Positions 44,521 to 53,698 are shown, numbered from the stretch's first letter. The stretch is 64,000 bases of DNA from an uncultured Gammaproteobacteria bacterium (GCA_938082545.1 CALKCL010000007.1:1-64000); one strand, 5' to 3'. Numbers and translations: made by a program. The notes: generated by a model not told the origin, from the letters alone.

Positions 44521-46752
44521 ATGGATTTATCTTCACCAATTCATACCAATATAGTGCTTGTCGGCGGCGGACATGCACATCTTGCTGTGATAAAAAACTT
44601 CGGTATGCAGCCCGAGCCCGGTGTTCGCTTAACAGTTATCAGTAAAGAAGTTTTCACTGCATATTCAGGAATGATGCCCGGACTTGTAGCAGGACACTAT
44701 GATTTCACCGATGCACACATAGATCTTGGTCCTCTGTGTAACTTTGCTAAGGCGCGACTTTTTCACGATGAGGTCATAAACATCGATCTTGAACGAAAGT
44801 TTGTTATCTGCCGAAATAGACCAAACGTTAAATTTGATTTGCTTAGCATCGACTGCGGTGCAATAGCGTCTCAGACTTCCGTTTTTGATGCTGGACAGGT
44901 TATTCCTGTAAAACCAATCAGTGAATTCAACAACCAGTGGGAAAATGCTAAGCGAACATTTCAGGACCGATCATCACCCCCCATAATATCGATAGTGGGT
45001 GGCGGACCAGCTGGGATAGAGCTTGCCATGTCGATAAAACATCGCCTTTCAATCGATGCGGTCAAGAATGAATTCCTCCATACTGCCGCATCAATTAAGA
45101 TCCTGACCTCAGGGCCAGAAATATTGAGCTCCTACCCTAAAAACACTCAAAAAATATGTCGGAAAATTCTAGCCTCTGCGGGAATTGAAGTGTTAACTAA
45201 TTGGCGTGTGGCAAAAGTAAAGAACAAACAATTAGAAAACGACACCGGGGAAAAGATCACGGTTGACGAAATCATATGGGCTACAGGTTCAGAGGCGCCT
45301 GGATGGCTAAAAACCAGCGGGCTTCCGACCTCTGAAAGAGGATTCATTCCAATTAATCACCACTTGCGCGTGATAGGTACTGAAACAGTTTTTGCAGCAG
45401 GTGATGTTGCAGACATGGAGTTTTCGCCGAGGCCAAAATCTGGTGTCTTTGCTGTGCGCCAAGGGCGCGTTTTGGCTCAGAATATTCGCCGTCTTTGTAG
45501 AGGTAGAAAATTAATCCGCTTCCAGCCACAACGATCTGTTCTTAGCCTCATAACAATGGGTGATAAGTACGTCGTGGGGAATAAAGGCCCATTGACTCTT
45601 TCCGGAAAATGGCTCTGGTATTTAAAGACCTATATCGACGAAAGTTTCGTTAAAAAATTTACCGTCTTCCCCGAGATGAAAAACGACATAATTATGGAAA
45701 GTAAGGGGGAGGGTTCGCAACAATTTGATCTAATGAGATGTGGTGGATGTGGTTCAAAAATTAACTCCCAAGTGCTACATAATGCCCTCAATAACTTAGG
45801 GATACCTGACGCACCGGAAGTCATCATCGGACTAAGCAGTCCAGACGATGCCGCGATTATAGAGCTGCCTAAACACACCGTAATGGTCCAGACAGTCGAC
45901 GGATTCAGAACTTTCATCGACGATCCTTATATTTTAGGTCAAGTAACAGCATGCCATGCCCTAAGCGACATTTATGCGATGGGGGCAGTGGCCCAAACCG
46001 CGCTTGCTCTTGCCACCGTGCCTTTAGCAGCTGTCCATCTGATGCAAGAAGAGCTGACACAAATGATGACGGGTGCGCTATCAGTTCTGACCAAAGATGG
46101 AGTCACATTAGTCGGAGGGCATTCGAGCGAAGGGCCAGAAGCAAGCTTGGGATTTGCTATTAATGGCTATTGCGATAAGGAAAAAATCATACGCAAACAG
46201 GGAGCGAAAGAAAGTGACGTATTGATTTTATCAAAACCTATAGGAACAGGAGTTATTCTTGCCGCGCAGATGCAAGGGAAAGCTCGCTCAGATTTTTTAC
46301 ATACCGCTCTAAATATTATGGTGCAAAGTAACCAACAAGCATCAGAAATTTTTCTACGAAATGACGTCAATGCCATGACTGATATTACTGGGTTTGGTAT
46401 TGCCGGCCACCTTCTTGAAATGATTGAAAAATCGTCACTTCAGGCCACGCTCAGGTCGAAACAAATCCCAATACTTCCTGGTGCGAAGCACTTATTCGAG
46501 CAGGGCCTATCTAGCTCGCTACAGTCCGATAATTTTCTTGCAACAGAAAAAATCTTCACACGAGACAGATCCCACAAATCAATACAGCTGAACCTTTTAG
46601 TCGATCCTCAAACGTCAGGAGGGTTACTTGCTGCTGTGCCTTCTAACAAAGCTGAGCAATGCCTTAATGACCTCCTAAAGTCAGGCTATACGGCCTCGAT
46701 GATAGGAGAATTCTCCGTCTGTACAGGAAGCTTTCCTATTATTTTAGACTAG
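44521..46752 (+). CDS. selD: Fused FAD-dependent NADH dehydrogenase-like / selenide, water dikinase
   Basis: A 743-residue two-domain protein. Residues 1-370 are a type-II NADH-dehydrogenase-like FAD protein ('IVLVGGGHAHLAVIKNFG' near residue 11, 'ISIVGGGPAGIELAMSI' near 157, 'FAAGDVADME' near 296). Residues 400-743 are SelD, which makes selenophosphate from selenide and ATP. Catalytic C410 and K413 lie in 'MRCGGCGSKI'; 'SSPDDAAII', 'GGHSSEGPEASLGFAING' and 'TDITGFGIAGHLLEMI' are further SelD motifs. Such fusions are known in several bacteria; the flavin domain may help supply selenide by reduction. Selenophosphate feeds selenocysteine or 2-selenouridine synthesis. The convergent neighbour, 19 bp away, is a probable selenoprotein. 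Confidence 0.95.
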   Translation: MDLSSPIHTNIVLVGGGHAHLAVIKNFGMQPEPGVRLTVISKEVFTAYSGMMPGLVAGHYDFTDAHIDLGPLCNFAKARLFHDEVINIDLERKFVICRNRPNVKFDLLSIDCGAIASQTSVFDAGQVIPVKPISEFNNQWENAKRTFQDRSSPPIISIVGGGPAGIELAMSIKHRLSIDAVKNEFLHTAASIKILTSGPEILSSYPKNTQKICRKILASAGIEVLTNWRVAKVKNKQLENDTGEKITVDEIIWATGSEAPGWLKTSGLPTSERGFIPINHHLRVIGTETVFAAGDVADMEFSPRPKSGVFAVRQGRVLAQNIRRLCRGRKLIRFQPQRSVLSLITMGDKYVVGNKGPLTLSGKWLWYLKTYIDESFVKKFTVFPEMKNDIIMESKGEGSQQFDLMRCGGCGSKINSQVLHNALNNLGIPDAPEVIIGLSSPDDAAIIELPKHTVMVQTVDGFRTFIDDPYILGQVTACHALSDIYAMGAVAQTALALATVPLAAVHLMQEELTQMMTGALSVLTKDGVTLVGGHSSEGPEASLGFAINGYCDKEKIIRKQGAKESDVLILSKPIGTGVILAAQMQGKARSDFLHTALNIMVQSNQQASEIFLRNDVNAMTDITGFGIAGHLLEMIEKSSLQATLRSKQIPILPGAKHLFEQGLSSSLQSDNFLATEKIFTRDRSHKSIQLNLLVDPQTSGGLLAAVPSNKAEQCLNDLLKSGYTASMIGEFSVCTGSFPIILD

Positions 46753-46771
46753 GGGAAAGCGAGCATTTTTT

Positions 46772-47422
46772 CTACTTAACGAGTCGCTTGAGTAGCTCCA
46801 ATGTCGTAGATGGCTCAGGTCTTCGCGTGTAGTCAGGATCCGCGTTGACATTTAAAATTTTTCCATCTGATCCAACGATCACATTAGCGGGTATTGGCAG
46901 AGTCCAGCTTTGATCTCCGTTACAAGCTGGTAAGTCTATTCCGAAACCCAGGTAAATCGACCTGACTTGCTCAGGCACCTCAAATCTCAAACCCATCGCA
47001 TGCGCATAGTCATTATTAGGGTCGGAAAGAATATCGAAGCCAAGATTGTTGGAGTTCACCATCTTTAGATTCAAATCAACACTTTGCGGGCTAAGAGCAA
47101 CTACGGTGCACCCTGCCGCTGAAAATTCTGCATTAAGTTCCTGCAAAGCATACAGCTCCGCATTACAGTAGGGTCACCAATGTCCTCTAAAAACAGTAAG
47201 GATTAGTGAACCTTTCTCTAATATGGAGGCTGAAGATACGGGCTCATTGTTCTGATTTTGAAGCGTGAAATCAGGTAAAACCTGCCCTGCTTTCAGTACC
47301 TTTTTTAGTATTCCCGAACCCCGAAGCTCATCAGTCGCTTTTTGCAGCGTTGTTCTAATGCCTTCTGACATTTTTTCTGCCGAGGCGGCTCGAATACTTT
47401 CCAGCGCTTTTTCAAGTGACAT
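46772..47422 (-). CDS. Peroxiredoxin-like selenoprotein (TGA read as selenocysteine, Sec83)
   Basis: The ORF track shows two pieces (47174-47422 and 46772-47146), but they share one frame and together make 216 residues, the usual length of this AhpC/TSA-like family. The first piece ends 'LILTVFRGHW' at TGA, and translation continues 'PYCNAELYALQELNAEF'. The family consensus there is 'FYRGGWCPYCNLEL', so the TGA replaces the peroxidatic Cys, giving a U-P-Y-C redox motif (Sec83, Cys86). Downstream family features are intact: 'VVALSPQSVDLNLKM', 'ILSDPNNDYAHAMGLRFEVPE', 'LPACNGDQSWTLPIPANVIV' and 'NADPDYTRRPEPSTTLE'. A SECIS-like hairpin follows the TGA and selD is adjacent. GGGGGAA precedes the ATG. 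Likely a thiol-dependent hydroperoxidase. A nonsense mutation or sequencing error is the less likely alternative. Confidence 0.88.
47141..47168 (-). promoter_or_regulatory. Bacterial SECIS-like hairpin in the selenoprotein mRNA
   Basis: In the mRNA, starting 6 nt after the UGA (47174-47176), CUGUAAUGC pairs with GCUUUGCAG (9 positions, one G-U wobble, one U-U mismatch) around the loop GGAGCUGUAU. The loop begins with GG about 15 nt after the UGA. Bacterial SECIS elements are defined by a short stem with a G in the first loop positions at about this distance, where SelB binds. Confidence 0.7.
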
Positions 47423-47558
47423 ACTGTTCCCCCTTAAGTGTTCTTCTGCATGACAAACTAACAGACCGCCAAACCAAAGCCAAGTGCATTTCCCTTTGTT
47501 TTCTGCCTAGAATAGGGACACAATAAGTTTCGAAGATAGGTGAATTCAAGGTAGCAAT

Positions 47559-48665
47559 ATGAAGCTTAGTTATTTCACGATGCCTCTCCATCCAAAAAAT
47601 CGTAACTATCTTGAGACTCTTAACGAAGACAGAGAGGCATTCTTATTAGCAGATAGACTGGGCTATTATGAAGCCTTTGTGGGGGAACATGTTACAGATC
47701 AAGCGGAAACAGTAACCTCATCTCTCATGTTCCTCGCGAGTCTGGCGTATCAGACAAAAAACATAAAACTTGGCAGCGGAACAGTAAACTTGCCTAATGC
47801 TCATCCGGCCGCTGTAGCTGCTCAGGTTGCAATGATCGATCATATGCTTGAAGGAAGGTTCATCTTTGGCATTAGTCCCGGTGGACTGTTATCTGATGCC
47901 GAAGTATTTGGAAATCTTGATCGAGATAGAAAAGCCATGTTTGCCGAGTCGATACAACAAATCCTTCAGATCTGGAAAAATGATCCTCCTTATGATTTGA
48001 AAGGTGATTTCTGGGACATATCAACACAAAGAACATTAGATGAAGAAATTGGCCAAGGGATCTTCATTAAGCCTTATCAAAGACCGAGTCCCCCTATCAT
48101 GGTTGCCTGTATGTCCCCTTTTTCGGAAAGCGTAAAAGCCGCTGCAATAAACGGGTGGTCTATAATCTCCGCAAATTTTCTACAGCCAATCTGGGTCGCA
48201 TCCCACTGGGAAATGCTCTGTAAGGGCTGGAGCGAGGCTAACATGGAGTTTGTACCGCAAGACTGGCGTGTCGCAAAAAGTATTTTCGTTGCAGATGATG
48301 AAAAAATAGCCTTGAAATATGCAATGGACCCCAAAGGACCATATGGGCACTACTACTCTAGTTTAATGAAAAAACTAATTGGCAACGGGCGGCCTGATTT
48401 ATTTAAAGACCGGCGAGACATGCCTGATAGTGACGTCACTCATGACTTTGTCATGAGGAAGTTAATTATTTACGGAACATCAGAACAAGTTGCAGAAAAA
48501 ATAGTAAATTTTCGGAAAGAAGTCGGCAATTTTGAGACGCTTGTTTATGCAGGGCACGATTGGGGGAATCCGGAGCTGTCTAGGCGGTCAATGGAGTTAA
48601 TGGCTCAAGAAGTAATGCCTCTGGTGAATAATGCTTTATATGCCGACCATAATATGACGGTTTAA
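47559..48665 (+). CDS. LLM-class flavin-dependent oxidoreductase
   Basis: A 368-residue bacterial-luciferase-like monooxygenase. It has 'LGYYEAFVGEHVTDQAETVTSSLMFLASLAYQT' (about 34), 'LGSGTVNLPNAHPAAVAAQVAMIDHML' (about 70), 'GRFIFGISPGGLLSDAEVFG' (about 103) and 'PSPPIMVACMSPFSESVKAAAINGW' (about 175). Probably an FMNH2-dependent oxygenase for an organic substrate. It is divergent from the selenoprotein gene, separated by 136 bp, and 4 bp before the convergent cysN. The context does not indicate its substrate. Confidence 0.85.
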   Translation: MKLSYFTMPLHPKNRNYLETLNEDREAFLLADRLGYYEAFVGEHVTDQAETVTSSLMFLASLAYQTKNIKLGSGTVNLPNAHPAAVAAQVAMIDHMLEGRFIFGISPGGLLSDAEVFGNLDRDRKAMFAESIQQILQIWKNDPPYDLKGDFWDISTQRTLDEEIGQGIFIKPYQRPSPPIMVACMSPFSESVKAAAINGWSIISANFLQPIWVASHWEMLCKGWSEANMEFVPQDWRVAKSIFVADDEKIALKYAMDPKGPYGHYYSSLMKKLIGNGRPDLFKDRRDMPDSDVTHDFVMRKLIIYGTSEQVAEKIVNFRKEVGNFETLVYAGHDWGNPELSRRSMELMAQEVMPLVNNALYADHNMTV

Positions 48666-48669
48666 ATAA

Positions 48670-49938
48670 CTAGCCGGCAGAAGTGATACTTTCATCTGAG
48701 ACAGTAAATTTTGACCAAATAATTGCCCCCAAAGTCTCAGCTGTAAGGGGGTTTACCAATATAGCTGCACCTGTGGATTGATGCTGTGAAAAATCATCTA
48801 AGACTGCCGGTTTTGAGAACTCTAACTCTGTTCTCACGATTTGATTCATGGAAACACCGCCTGTGGTTTCTAATTCGCAGAGATTGCTAGGATCCATAGT
48901 TTCATGGAAAGCGGTAATCCGCGATTTTATTATTGCACCCCCTTGCAATACATGGACTACCTGACCAATTTTCGCATCAATTGCTGAGAACCAGCACATA
49001 ATCCCGCACATGCGATCCTCTACAGACGGAGGAGTGCCAAAAGAGAGAACGTCTCCCCTAGATACATCGAGATCTTCTTCAAGAAATACTTGTGCATCCT
49101 GACCATGCTCAACCATAGAAACTGATTTTCCCCCAACCCATAGCTCTTTAATATGTGCCTCCACGTTCTCAGGAAACACTTTTATCTTATCTCCAATCGA
49201 AATGACCTTACCCGAAAAAGTCCCTGTAAGTCCTCGAACAATGTCGCCGGTGTCGTTATGAATACGATTCACCCATTGAACCGGAATACGCGAACCAAAT
49301 GAAAAGTTCTGTGCAGACCGACTATTCTCTAGCTGCTCTAAAAGACTTGGTCCGTCGTACCAAGAAAAATTTGAACTATTAAGAACTACGCCATTACCAT
49401 ACAAAGCTGAAATAGGAACCGAAGAGAATGATGAAATTTTGAGTTTTTGCGCAAGCTTGAAACATTCTTCCTTTATCTCTAAATACCTGTACTCTTTCTC
49501 ATAAACCAAATCTAATTTATTGATCGCAAATATTATGTTCTTGTGACCTAAAAGTTTAGCAATCAAGCTATGACGATGTGTCTGACGTTTCAGTCCTTCT
49601 ACTGCATCAACTATTATAATACTAGCTGACGCGTTACTTGCCCCAGTAACCATATTTCTTGTGTACGACTCATGCCCCGGGGTATCAATGAGGACAAACC
49701 TACGTTTTGGAGTGGCAAAATAACGATACGCTACGTCAATAGTAATCCCTTGCTCACGTTCTTCCTTCAAACCATCTGTCACAGCGGCAAGGTCATATCC
49801 TGAGTTCATTCCCGATGCTTTTATTCGTGCAGTCTGATCGTCGAACAAAGCTTTCGTATCTAAAAGCAAACGTCCAATTAAGGTTGATTTTCCATCGTCT
49901 ACCGAACCCGCTATTGCTACCCGTAATTCATCAACCAC
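48670..49938 (-). CDS. cysN: Sulfate adenylyltransferase GTPase subunit CysN
   Basis: A 422-residue translation-factor-like GTPase that drives APS formation by CysD. G1 is 'AGSVDDGKSTLIGRLL' (about 10), G3 'DTPGHESYTRNMVTGAS' (about 86), G4 'NKLD' (about 140), followed by EF-Tu-like domains 2 and 3. It ends without an APS-kinase (CysC) domain, consistent with direct APS reduction. GTG start overlaps the cysD stop by one base (TAGTG). Confidence 0.95.
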   Translation of the reverse strand: MVDELRVAIAGSVDDGKSTLIGRLLLDTKALFDDQTARIKASGMNSGYDLAAVTDGLKEEREQGITIDVAYRYFATPKRRFVLIDTPGHESYTRNMVTGASNASASIIIVDAVEGLKRQTHRHSLIAKLLGHKNIIFAINKLDLVYEKEYRYLEIKEECFKLAQKLKISSFSSVPISALYGNGVVLNSSNFSWYDGPSLLEQLENSRSAQNFSFGSRIPVQWVNRIHNDTGDIVRGLTGTFSGKVISIGDKIKVFPENVEAHIKELWVGGKSVSMVEHGQDAQVFLEEDLDVSRGDVLSFGTPPSVEDRMCGIMCWFSAIDAKIGQVVHVLQGGAIIKSRITAFHETMDPSNLCELETTGGVSMNQIVRTELEFSKPAVLDDFSQHQSTGAAILVNPLTAETLGAIIWSKFTVSDESITSAG

Positions 49939-50819
49939 TAGAAATATCCTTCTCTTTTCTTGTCTTCCATAGAATTCGCCCCATGGTCAATCACGCGTGT
50001 AGACCTTTCGCTAATGCGAGCAATAGAAGTTTCGGCTATTATTTCATCAAGCGTTTTCGCCTCTGACTTAACCGCGGCAGTACAATGATAGCAACCCAAA
50101 GTACGATAACGAACCACCTCCTCATATACAGACCCTTGCTCTGCACTCTTTTCCATAGCTGGCATCAATTGATCATTGTTCCTGAAAACTAATCGCTTTT
50201 CTCCAAAGTATAAAGGGACCACTTCTATGCCTTCACGCTTTATGTATTCCCAGATATCTGCCTCAGTCCAATTTGAAAGAGGGAAAATACGCATAGACTC
50301 CCCTTCCTTGATTTGAGCATTGAAAATTCTCCACAACTCTGGCCGCTGACCTCTTGGCTCCCATTGTCCAAATGTATCTCTAAAAGAAAAAAACCGTTCT
50401 TTAGCCCTAGAAATTTCTTCATCACGCCGAGCGCCGCCTATAGCGGCGTCACAACCTTGTGCACCGAGAGCTTCTAGCAACGCTGCTGTTTTAAGTTGGC
50501 CGCAGCAACTGGCGATACCATCCCTGTAAGGATTGGTGGCATTATTAATAGCTTGCTCATTCCTATGGACGATAAGTTTGAACCCTAGTTCTTTGGCACG
50601 TCGGTCTCGAAACTCAATCATCTCTGGGAATTTGAACCCGGTGTCTATATGAAGTAACGGGATTCGAGGCTTAGACGGAGCAAATGATTTCATGATCAGG
50701 TGTAGCAACACGCTTGAATCTTTGCCCACAGAGTAAAGTGCCAATGGCTTCTTGAAAAGAGCATACGACTCTCTCAAAATCGCAATCGATTCACTCTCCA
50801 GCGTAGTCAGATGATCCAT
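49938..50819 (-). CDS. cysD: Sulfate adenylyltransferase subunit CysD
   Basis: A 293-residue PP-loop ATP sulfurylase subunit that makes APS from sulfate and ATP. It has the PP-loop 'YSVGKDSSVLLHL' (about 30), 'LHIDTGFKFPEMIEFRDRRAKELG' (about 56), 'CGQLKTAALLEAL' (about 105), 'IGGARRDEEISRAKERFFSFRD' (about 126) and 'PLSNWTEADIWEYI' (about 180). AGGAA precedes the ATG. It is divergent from the TSUP-cysI operon, with the promoters of both in a 149-bp gap, probably under the CysB-like regulator. Confidence 0.97.
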   Translation of the reverse strand: MDHLTTLESESIAILRESYALFKKPLALYSVGKDSSVLLHLIMKSFAPSKPRIPLLHIDTGFKFPEMIEFRDRRAKELGFKLIVHRNEQAINNATNPYRDGIASCCGQLKTAALLEALGAQGCDAAIGGARRDEEISRAKERFFSFRDTFGQWEPRGQRPELWRIFNAQIKEGESMRIFPLSNWTEADIWEYIKREGIEVVPLYFGEKRLVFRNNDQLMPAMEKSAEQGSVYEEVVRYRTLGCYHCTAAVKSEAKTLDEIIAETSIARISERSTRVIDHGANSMEDKKREGYF

Positions 50820-50912
50820 GAGTTTTTTCCTGATTAGATGAGCTGCCTAATGTAATCGGGAGAGCACAATTTGCGAAATACTGATTTTGTATATGTATAG
50901 AGACAAATAGTA

Positions 50913-50940
50913 TTGGCCATAACTAATCCTCTACTACGAT
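50913..50940 (+). promoter_or_regulatory. Candidate promoter of the TSUP-cysI-cysH-cysG operon
   Basis: TTGGCC (50913-50918) and TACGAT (50935-50940), 16-bp spacer, 28 bp before the TSUP ATG. It lies in the divergent cysD/TSUP gap, where CysB-type regulators usually bind; no exact CysB site can be named. Confidence 0.35.
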
Positions 50941-50968
50941 ACTAGCGTCAAATTTCAAGGACGTGTAA

Positions 50969-51727
50969 ATGTGGATTGACATTCTATCTGGCGGGCTGGT
51001 CGGGTTCGTTGTAGGGGCTACGGGAATTGGTGGTGGTGCCATAATGACTCCCCTCCTATTGATTGGCTATGGGATGCCCGTGGCTCACGCGATAGGTACA
51101 GACCTAATGTATGCAACTGGGACCAAGATCGCAGTCGCTTATAGCTATAACAAACATGGCTCCGTAGATTGGAAAATTACGTGCTTGCTTTCCGCAGGTT
51201 CGATACCAGCCACTCTATTGGTAATGTCATTCTGGCCCGTTGCACCAGAGCATCTAAACATCATAAGCAGTAGAGCGTTAGGGTGTGTCCTCTTAGCCAC
51301 GGTAGTCGCTATCATATATCGTCCCAACAAAAGCATCTCTACTCCTGAGTCGATGGTTAAGCCTACTAGCAGCACCAAGCTTGTTATAAGCGGGATCTTA
51401 GTTGGCATTCTTGTGTCGATTAGTTCAATAGGTGCGGGAGTCATTGCCACAGTACTCTTAATGTATATGTTACCTCACTTCCCAATAACCAAAATCATAG
51501 GTACAGAACTCTCACACGCTGTCTTATTAACTGCAGTAGCGGGCTTGTGCCATGCCAAACTTGGCCATGTAGACTGGCAACTTGTAGGGAATTTACTAAT
51601 CGGTTCTGTACCTGCTGCTTTCATAGGATCGAAATTTGCACACGGAAACTATTCCAAAATACTAAAACCTCTGATTTTAGGTTTATTAAGTATTTCTGGG
51701 ATCCGCCTTATGCTGATAGGAGTTTAA
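50969..51727 (+). CDS. TSUP-family (TauE/SafE) sulfur-compound permease
   Basis: A 252-residue membrane protein with about eight hydrophobic helices. Two repeats carry 'GFVVGATGIGGGAIMTPLLL' (about 11) and 'ILVGILVSISSIGAGVIATVLLMYMLP' (about 145), typical of TSUP transporters. The family moves sulfite, sulfate, sulfoacetate or other sulfur anions. It is the first gene of the operon with cysI starting 2 bp after its stop, so it most likely imports sulfate or exports excess sulfite. AAGGA precedes the ATG. Confidence 0.88.
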   Translation: MWIDILSGGLVGFVVGATGIGGGAIMTPLLLIGYGMPVAHAIGTDLMYATGTKIAVAYSYNKHGSVDWKITCLLSAGSIPATLLVMSFWPVAPEHLNIISSRALGCVLLATVVAIIYRPNKSISTPESMVKPTSSTKLVISGILVGILVSISSIGAGVIATVLLMYMLPHFPITKIIGTELSHAVLLTAVAGLCHAKLGHVDWQLVGNLLIGSVPAAFIGSKFAHGNYSKILKPLILGLLSISGIRLMLIGV

Positions 51728-51729
51728 AA

Positions 51730-53361
51730 ATGTACCAATACACTGATTTTGATCAAACCATCGTCGAGCAAAGAGTCAGCCAATTCAGGGAACAAACCCA
51801 AAGATTTCTCAACGGGGACCTAGATGAAGACGTCTTTCACACTCTAAGACTACAAAACGGATTGTATATTCAAGAACATGCGCCGATGTTGCGGATTGCA
51901 ATTCCTTACGGAACGTTGTCGTCTAAGCAGCTAAGAAAACTTGCAGACCTCTGCCGTAAGTATGATCGCGGATATGGTCATTTCACGACACGACAAAACA
52001 TACAACTGAATTGGTTGAAATTAGAACAAGTCCCTGACTTGTTAGAAGAGCTTACAACTGTGCAGATGCATGCGATTCAAACCAGCGGCAACTGCATACG
52101 AAACATAACCACTGATCCTCTCGCAGGAACGGTTTTCGACGAAGCAATAGATCCTAGAGTGATTTGTGAAATCATCAGACAATGGGCTACGCTTCATCCA
52201 GAGTTTGCATACTTACCAAGGAAATTTAAAATCGCTGTGACAGCGACGGAAGAAGATCGTGCCGCAATTGAAGTACACGATATAGGTATCCGCATCAGGA
52301 AAGATTCGCCGTTAAAATTTGACTTGTGGGTTGGAGGCGGACTTGGGCGTACACCCTTTATAGGTCAAAAAATCGAAGACGAGCTACCTATAGCCGACAT
52401 ATTGATTTGGCTAAATGCCGTGCTTCGTGTCTACAACCTTTATGGCCGTCGTGACAACAAATATAAAGCACGAATTAAAATTCTGTTACAAAGCATGGGG
52501 TATGAAAAATTCAAAAGCAAAGTCAAAGAGTCTCTCGATTTTTCACGTCAACAAGTCGCACAAGTCAAGGTTCAGCAGATCACAGAGTTGGAGGTGATGT
52601 TCAATGAAAAACTCGTCTACAATGAATTAGATCCTCTTCCAGCAGGAGATGCTGAACTCGTTCGCTGGATCGAAACGAACACTCATTCACACAAAGAACC
52701 CGGTTATCGAAGTGTCGTTGTGCCATTAAAGAGAACGGGTACAGCTCCAGGAGATGTAACCTCCGAAGAAATGGATTATTTAGCAGGGCTATCAGATATT
52801 TTTTCTTTAGGGGAGCTGCGTACTACACATGATCAGAATTTAGTCTTTCCTCATGTGAAAAACTCCGATCTAGGAAAGCTACGTAATGATTTACAAAAAG
52901 CTGGATTAGCTGCATCTAATAGAGGGCTAATCACAGATACAATCGCATGCCCCGGATTGGATTTCTGTAAGCTCGCAAATGCACCAACCATCGTGTTAGC
53001 TCAAGAAATTCAAGATCTCTTTGGTTCTATAGAACTTCAACATGAAATAGGCCCACTTGAGATAAAGATGAGTGGATGTATGAATGCCTGCGGGCACCAT
53101 CATATAGGTCATATCGGAATTCTTGGTGTTGATAAAAAAGGTACTCCTTGGTACCAAATTACCTTAGGAGGTAAAGATCAAAACGGGAGCAAGTTTGGAG
53201 ATCGTCTTGGGCCCTCAATACCACTTGATGATGTGATCCCTTGCATAAAAAAAATTGTCGACAAGTATTTGTTAGATAGAAATCCTGATGAGTGGTTTGT
53301 TGATACAGTAAACAGACTCGGTGCTGCTCATTTCAAAGGAGCTGCATATGCCGTGGATTAA
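51730..53361 (+). CDS. cysI: Assimilatory sulfite (nitrite/sulfite) reductase haemoprotein
   Basis: A 543-residue sirohaem/[4Fe-4S] enzyme reducing sulfite to sulfide. The ORF track begins at 51547 inside the permease gene; the true start is ATG 51730 (MYQYTDF), 2 bp after the permease stop. It has 'GHFTTRQNIQLNWLKL' (about 88), 'QTSGNCIRNITTDPLAG' (about 118) and cluster ligands 'CPGLDFC' plus 'SGCMNACGHHHIGHIG' (about 418-455), which also hold the sirohaem. No flavoprotein CysJ is nearby, so electrons may come from ferredoxin or through the DUF934 partner downstream. Confidence 0.95.
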   Translation: MYQYTDFDQTIVEQRVSQFREQTQRFLNGDLDEDVFHTLRLQNGLYIQEHAPMLRIAIPYGTLSSKQLRKLADLCRKYDRGYGHFTTRQNIQLNWLKLEQVPDLLEELTTVQMHAIQTSGNCIRNITTDPLAGTVFDEAIDPRVICEIIRQWATLHPEFAYLPRKFKIAVTATEEDRAAIEVHDIGIRIRKDSPLKFDLWVGGGLGRTPFIGQKIEDELPIADILIWLNAVLRVYNLYGRRDNKYKARIKILLQSMGYEKFKSKVKESLDFSRQQVAQVKVQQITELEVMFNEKLVYNELDPLPAGDAELVRWIETNTHSHKEPGYRSVVVPLKRTGTAPGDVTSEEMDYLAGLSDIFSLGELRTTHDQNLVFPHVKNSDLGKLRNDLQKAGLAASNRGLITDTIACPGLDFCKLANAPTIVLAQEIQDLFGSIELQHEIGPLEIKMSGCMNACGHHHIGHIGILGVDKKGTPWYQITLGGKDQNGSKFGDRLGPSIPLDDVIPCIKKIVDKYLLDRNPDEWFVDTVNRLGAAHFKGAAYAVD

Positions 53362-53698
53362 TAAGGATGGAACGCAAGCATCCGTCCCTGAATCATTCAT
53401 TATCGATGATTTTGAGGTAGATCAGGTTGCTGAGAATATGGGGCATCCAGTGATTGTCACTAATTTCGACTCCTACCAAGATGGTAGAGCCTTCTCTTGG
53501 TGTACCACCCTCAGGGCCCATGGATATCAAGGAAAAATTTTGGCAGGTGGTCAGGTTGGCATTGATCGCCTGGATCTGGTTTTCCGTGTTGGCTACACCG
53601 CTGCTTGGCTAACTGATCAAGAATACAGCTTGCTTCAACCTGGCCACTTAAAGCCTTTCATAGGTGAATATCAATCGCGCATAACTGGAGAAGGATAA
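53348..53698 (+). CDS. DUF934 protein of the sulfite-reduction operon
   Basis: A 116-residue member of the DUF934 family, which is regularly encoded between cysI and cysH in proteobacteria and has no proven function. It has 'VIVTNFDSYQDGRAFSWCTTLRAHGYQGKILAGGQVGIDRL' (about 38) and 'FRVGYTAAW'. Start moved from 53321 to ATG 53348 (MPWINKDG), the usual beginning, overlapping cysI by 14 bp. Its stop shares a base with the next ATG (TAATG), so translation is coupled. A role in electron delivery to CysI is a common guess. Confidence 0.88.
   Translation: MPWINKDGTQASVPESFIIDDFEVDQVAENMGHPVIVTNFDSYQDGRAFSWCTTLRAHGYQGKILAGGQVGIDRLDLVFRVGYTAAWLTDQEYSLLQPGHLKPFIGEYQSRITGEG

Noticed and set aside
46772-47422. 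Interpretation of the peroxiredoxin as a nonsense-mutated pseudogene or frameshift
   Set aside because: The frame is unbroken across the TGA, both halves are well conserved, the TGA is exactly at the catalytic Cys position, a SECIS-like hairpin follows and selD is adjacent.
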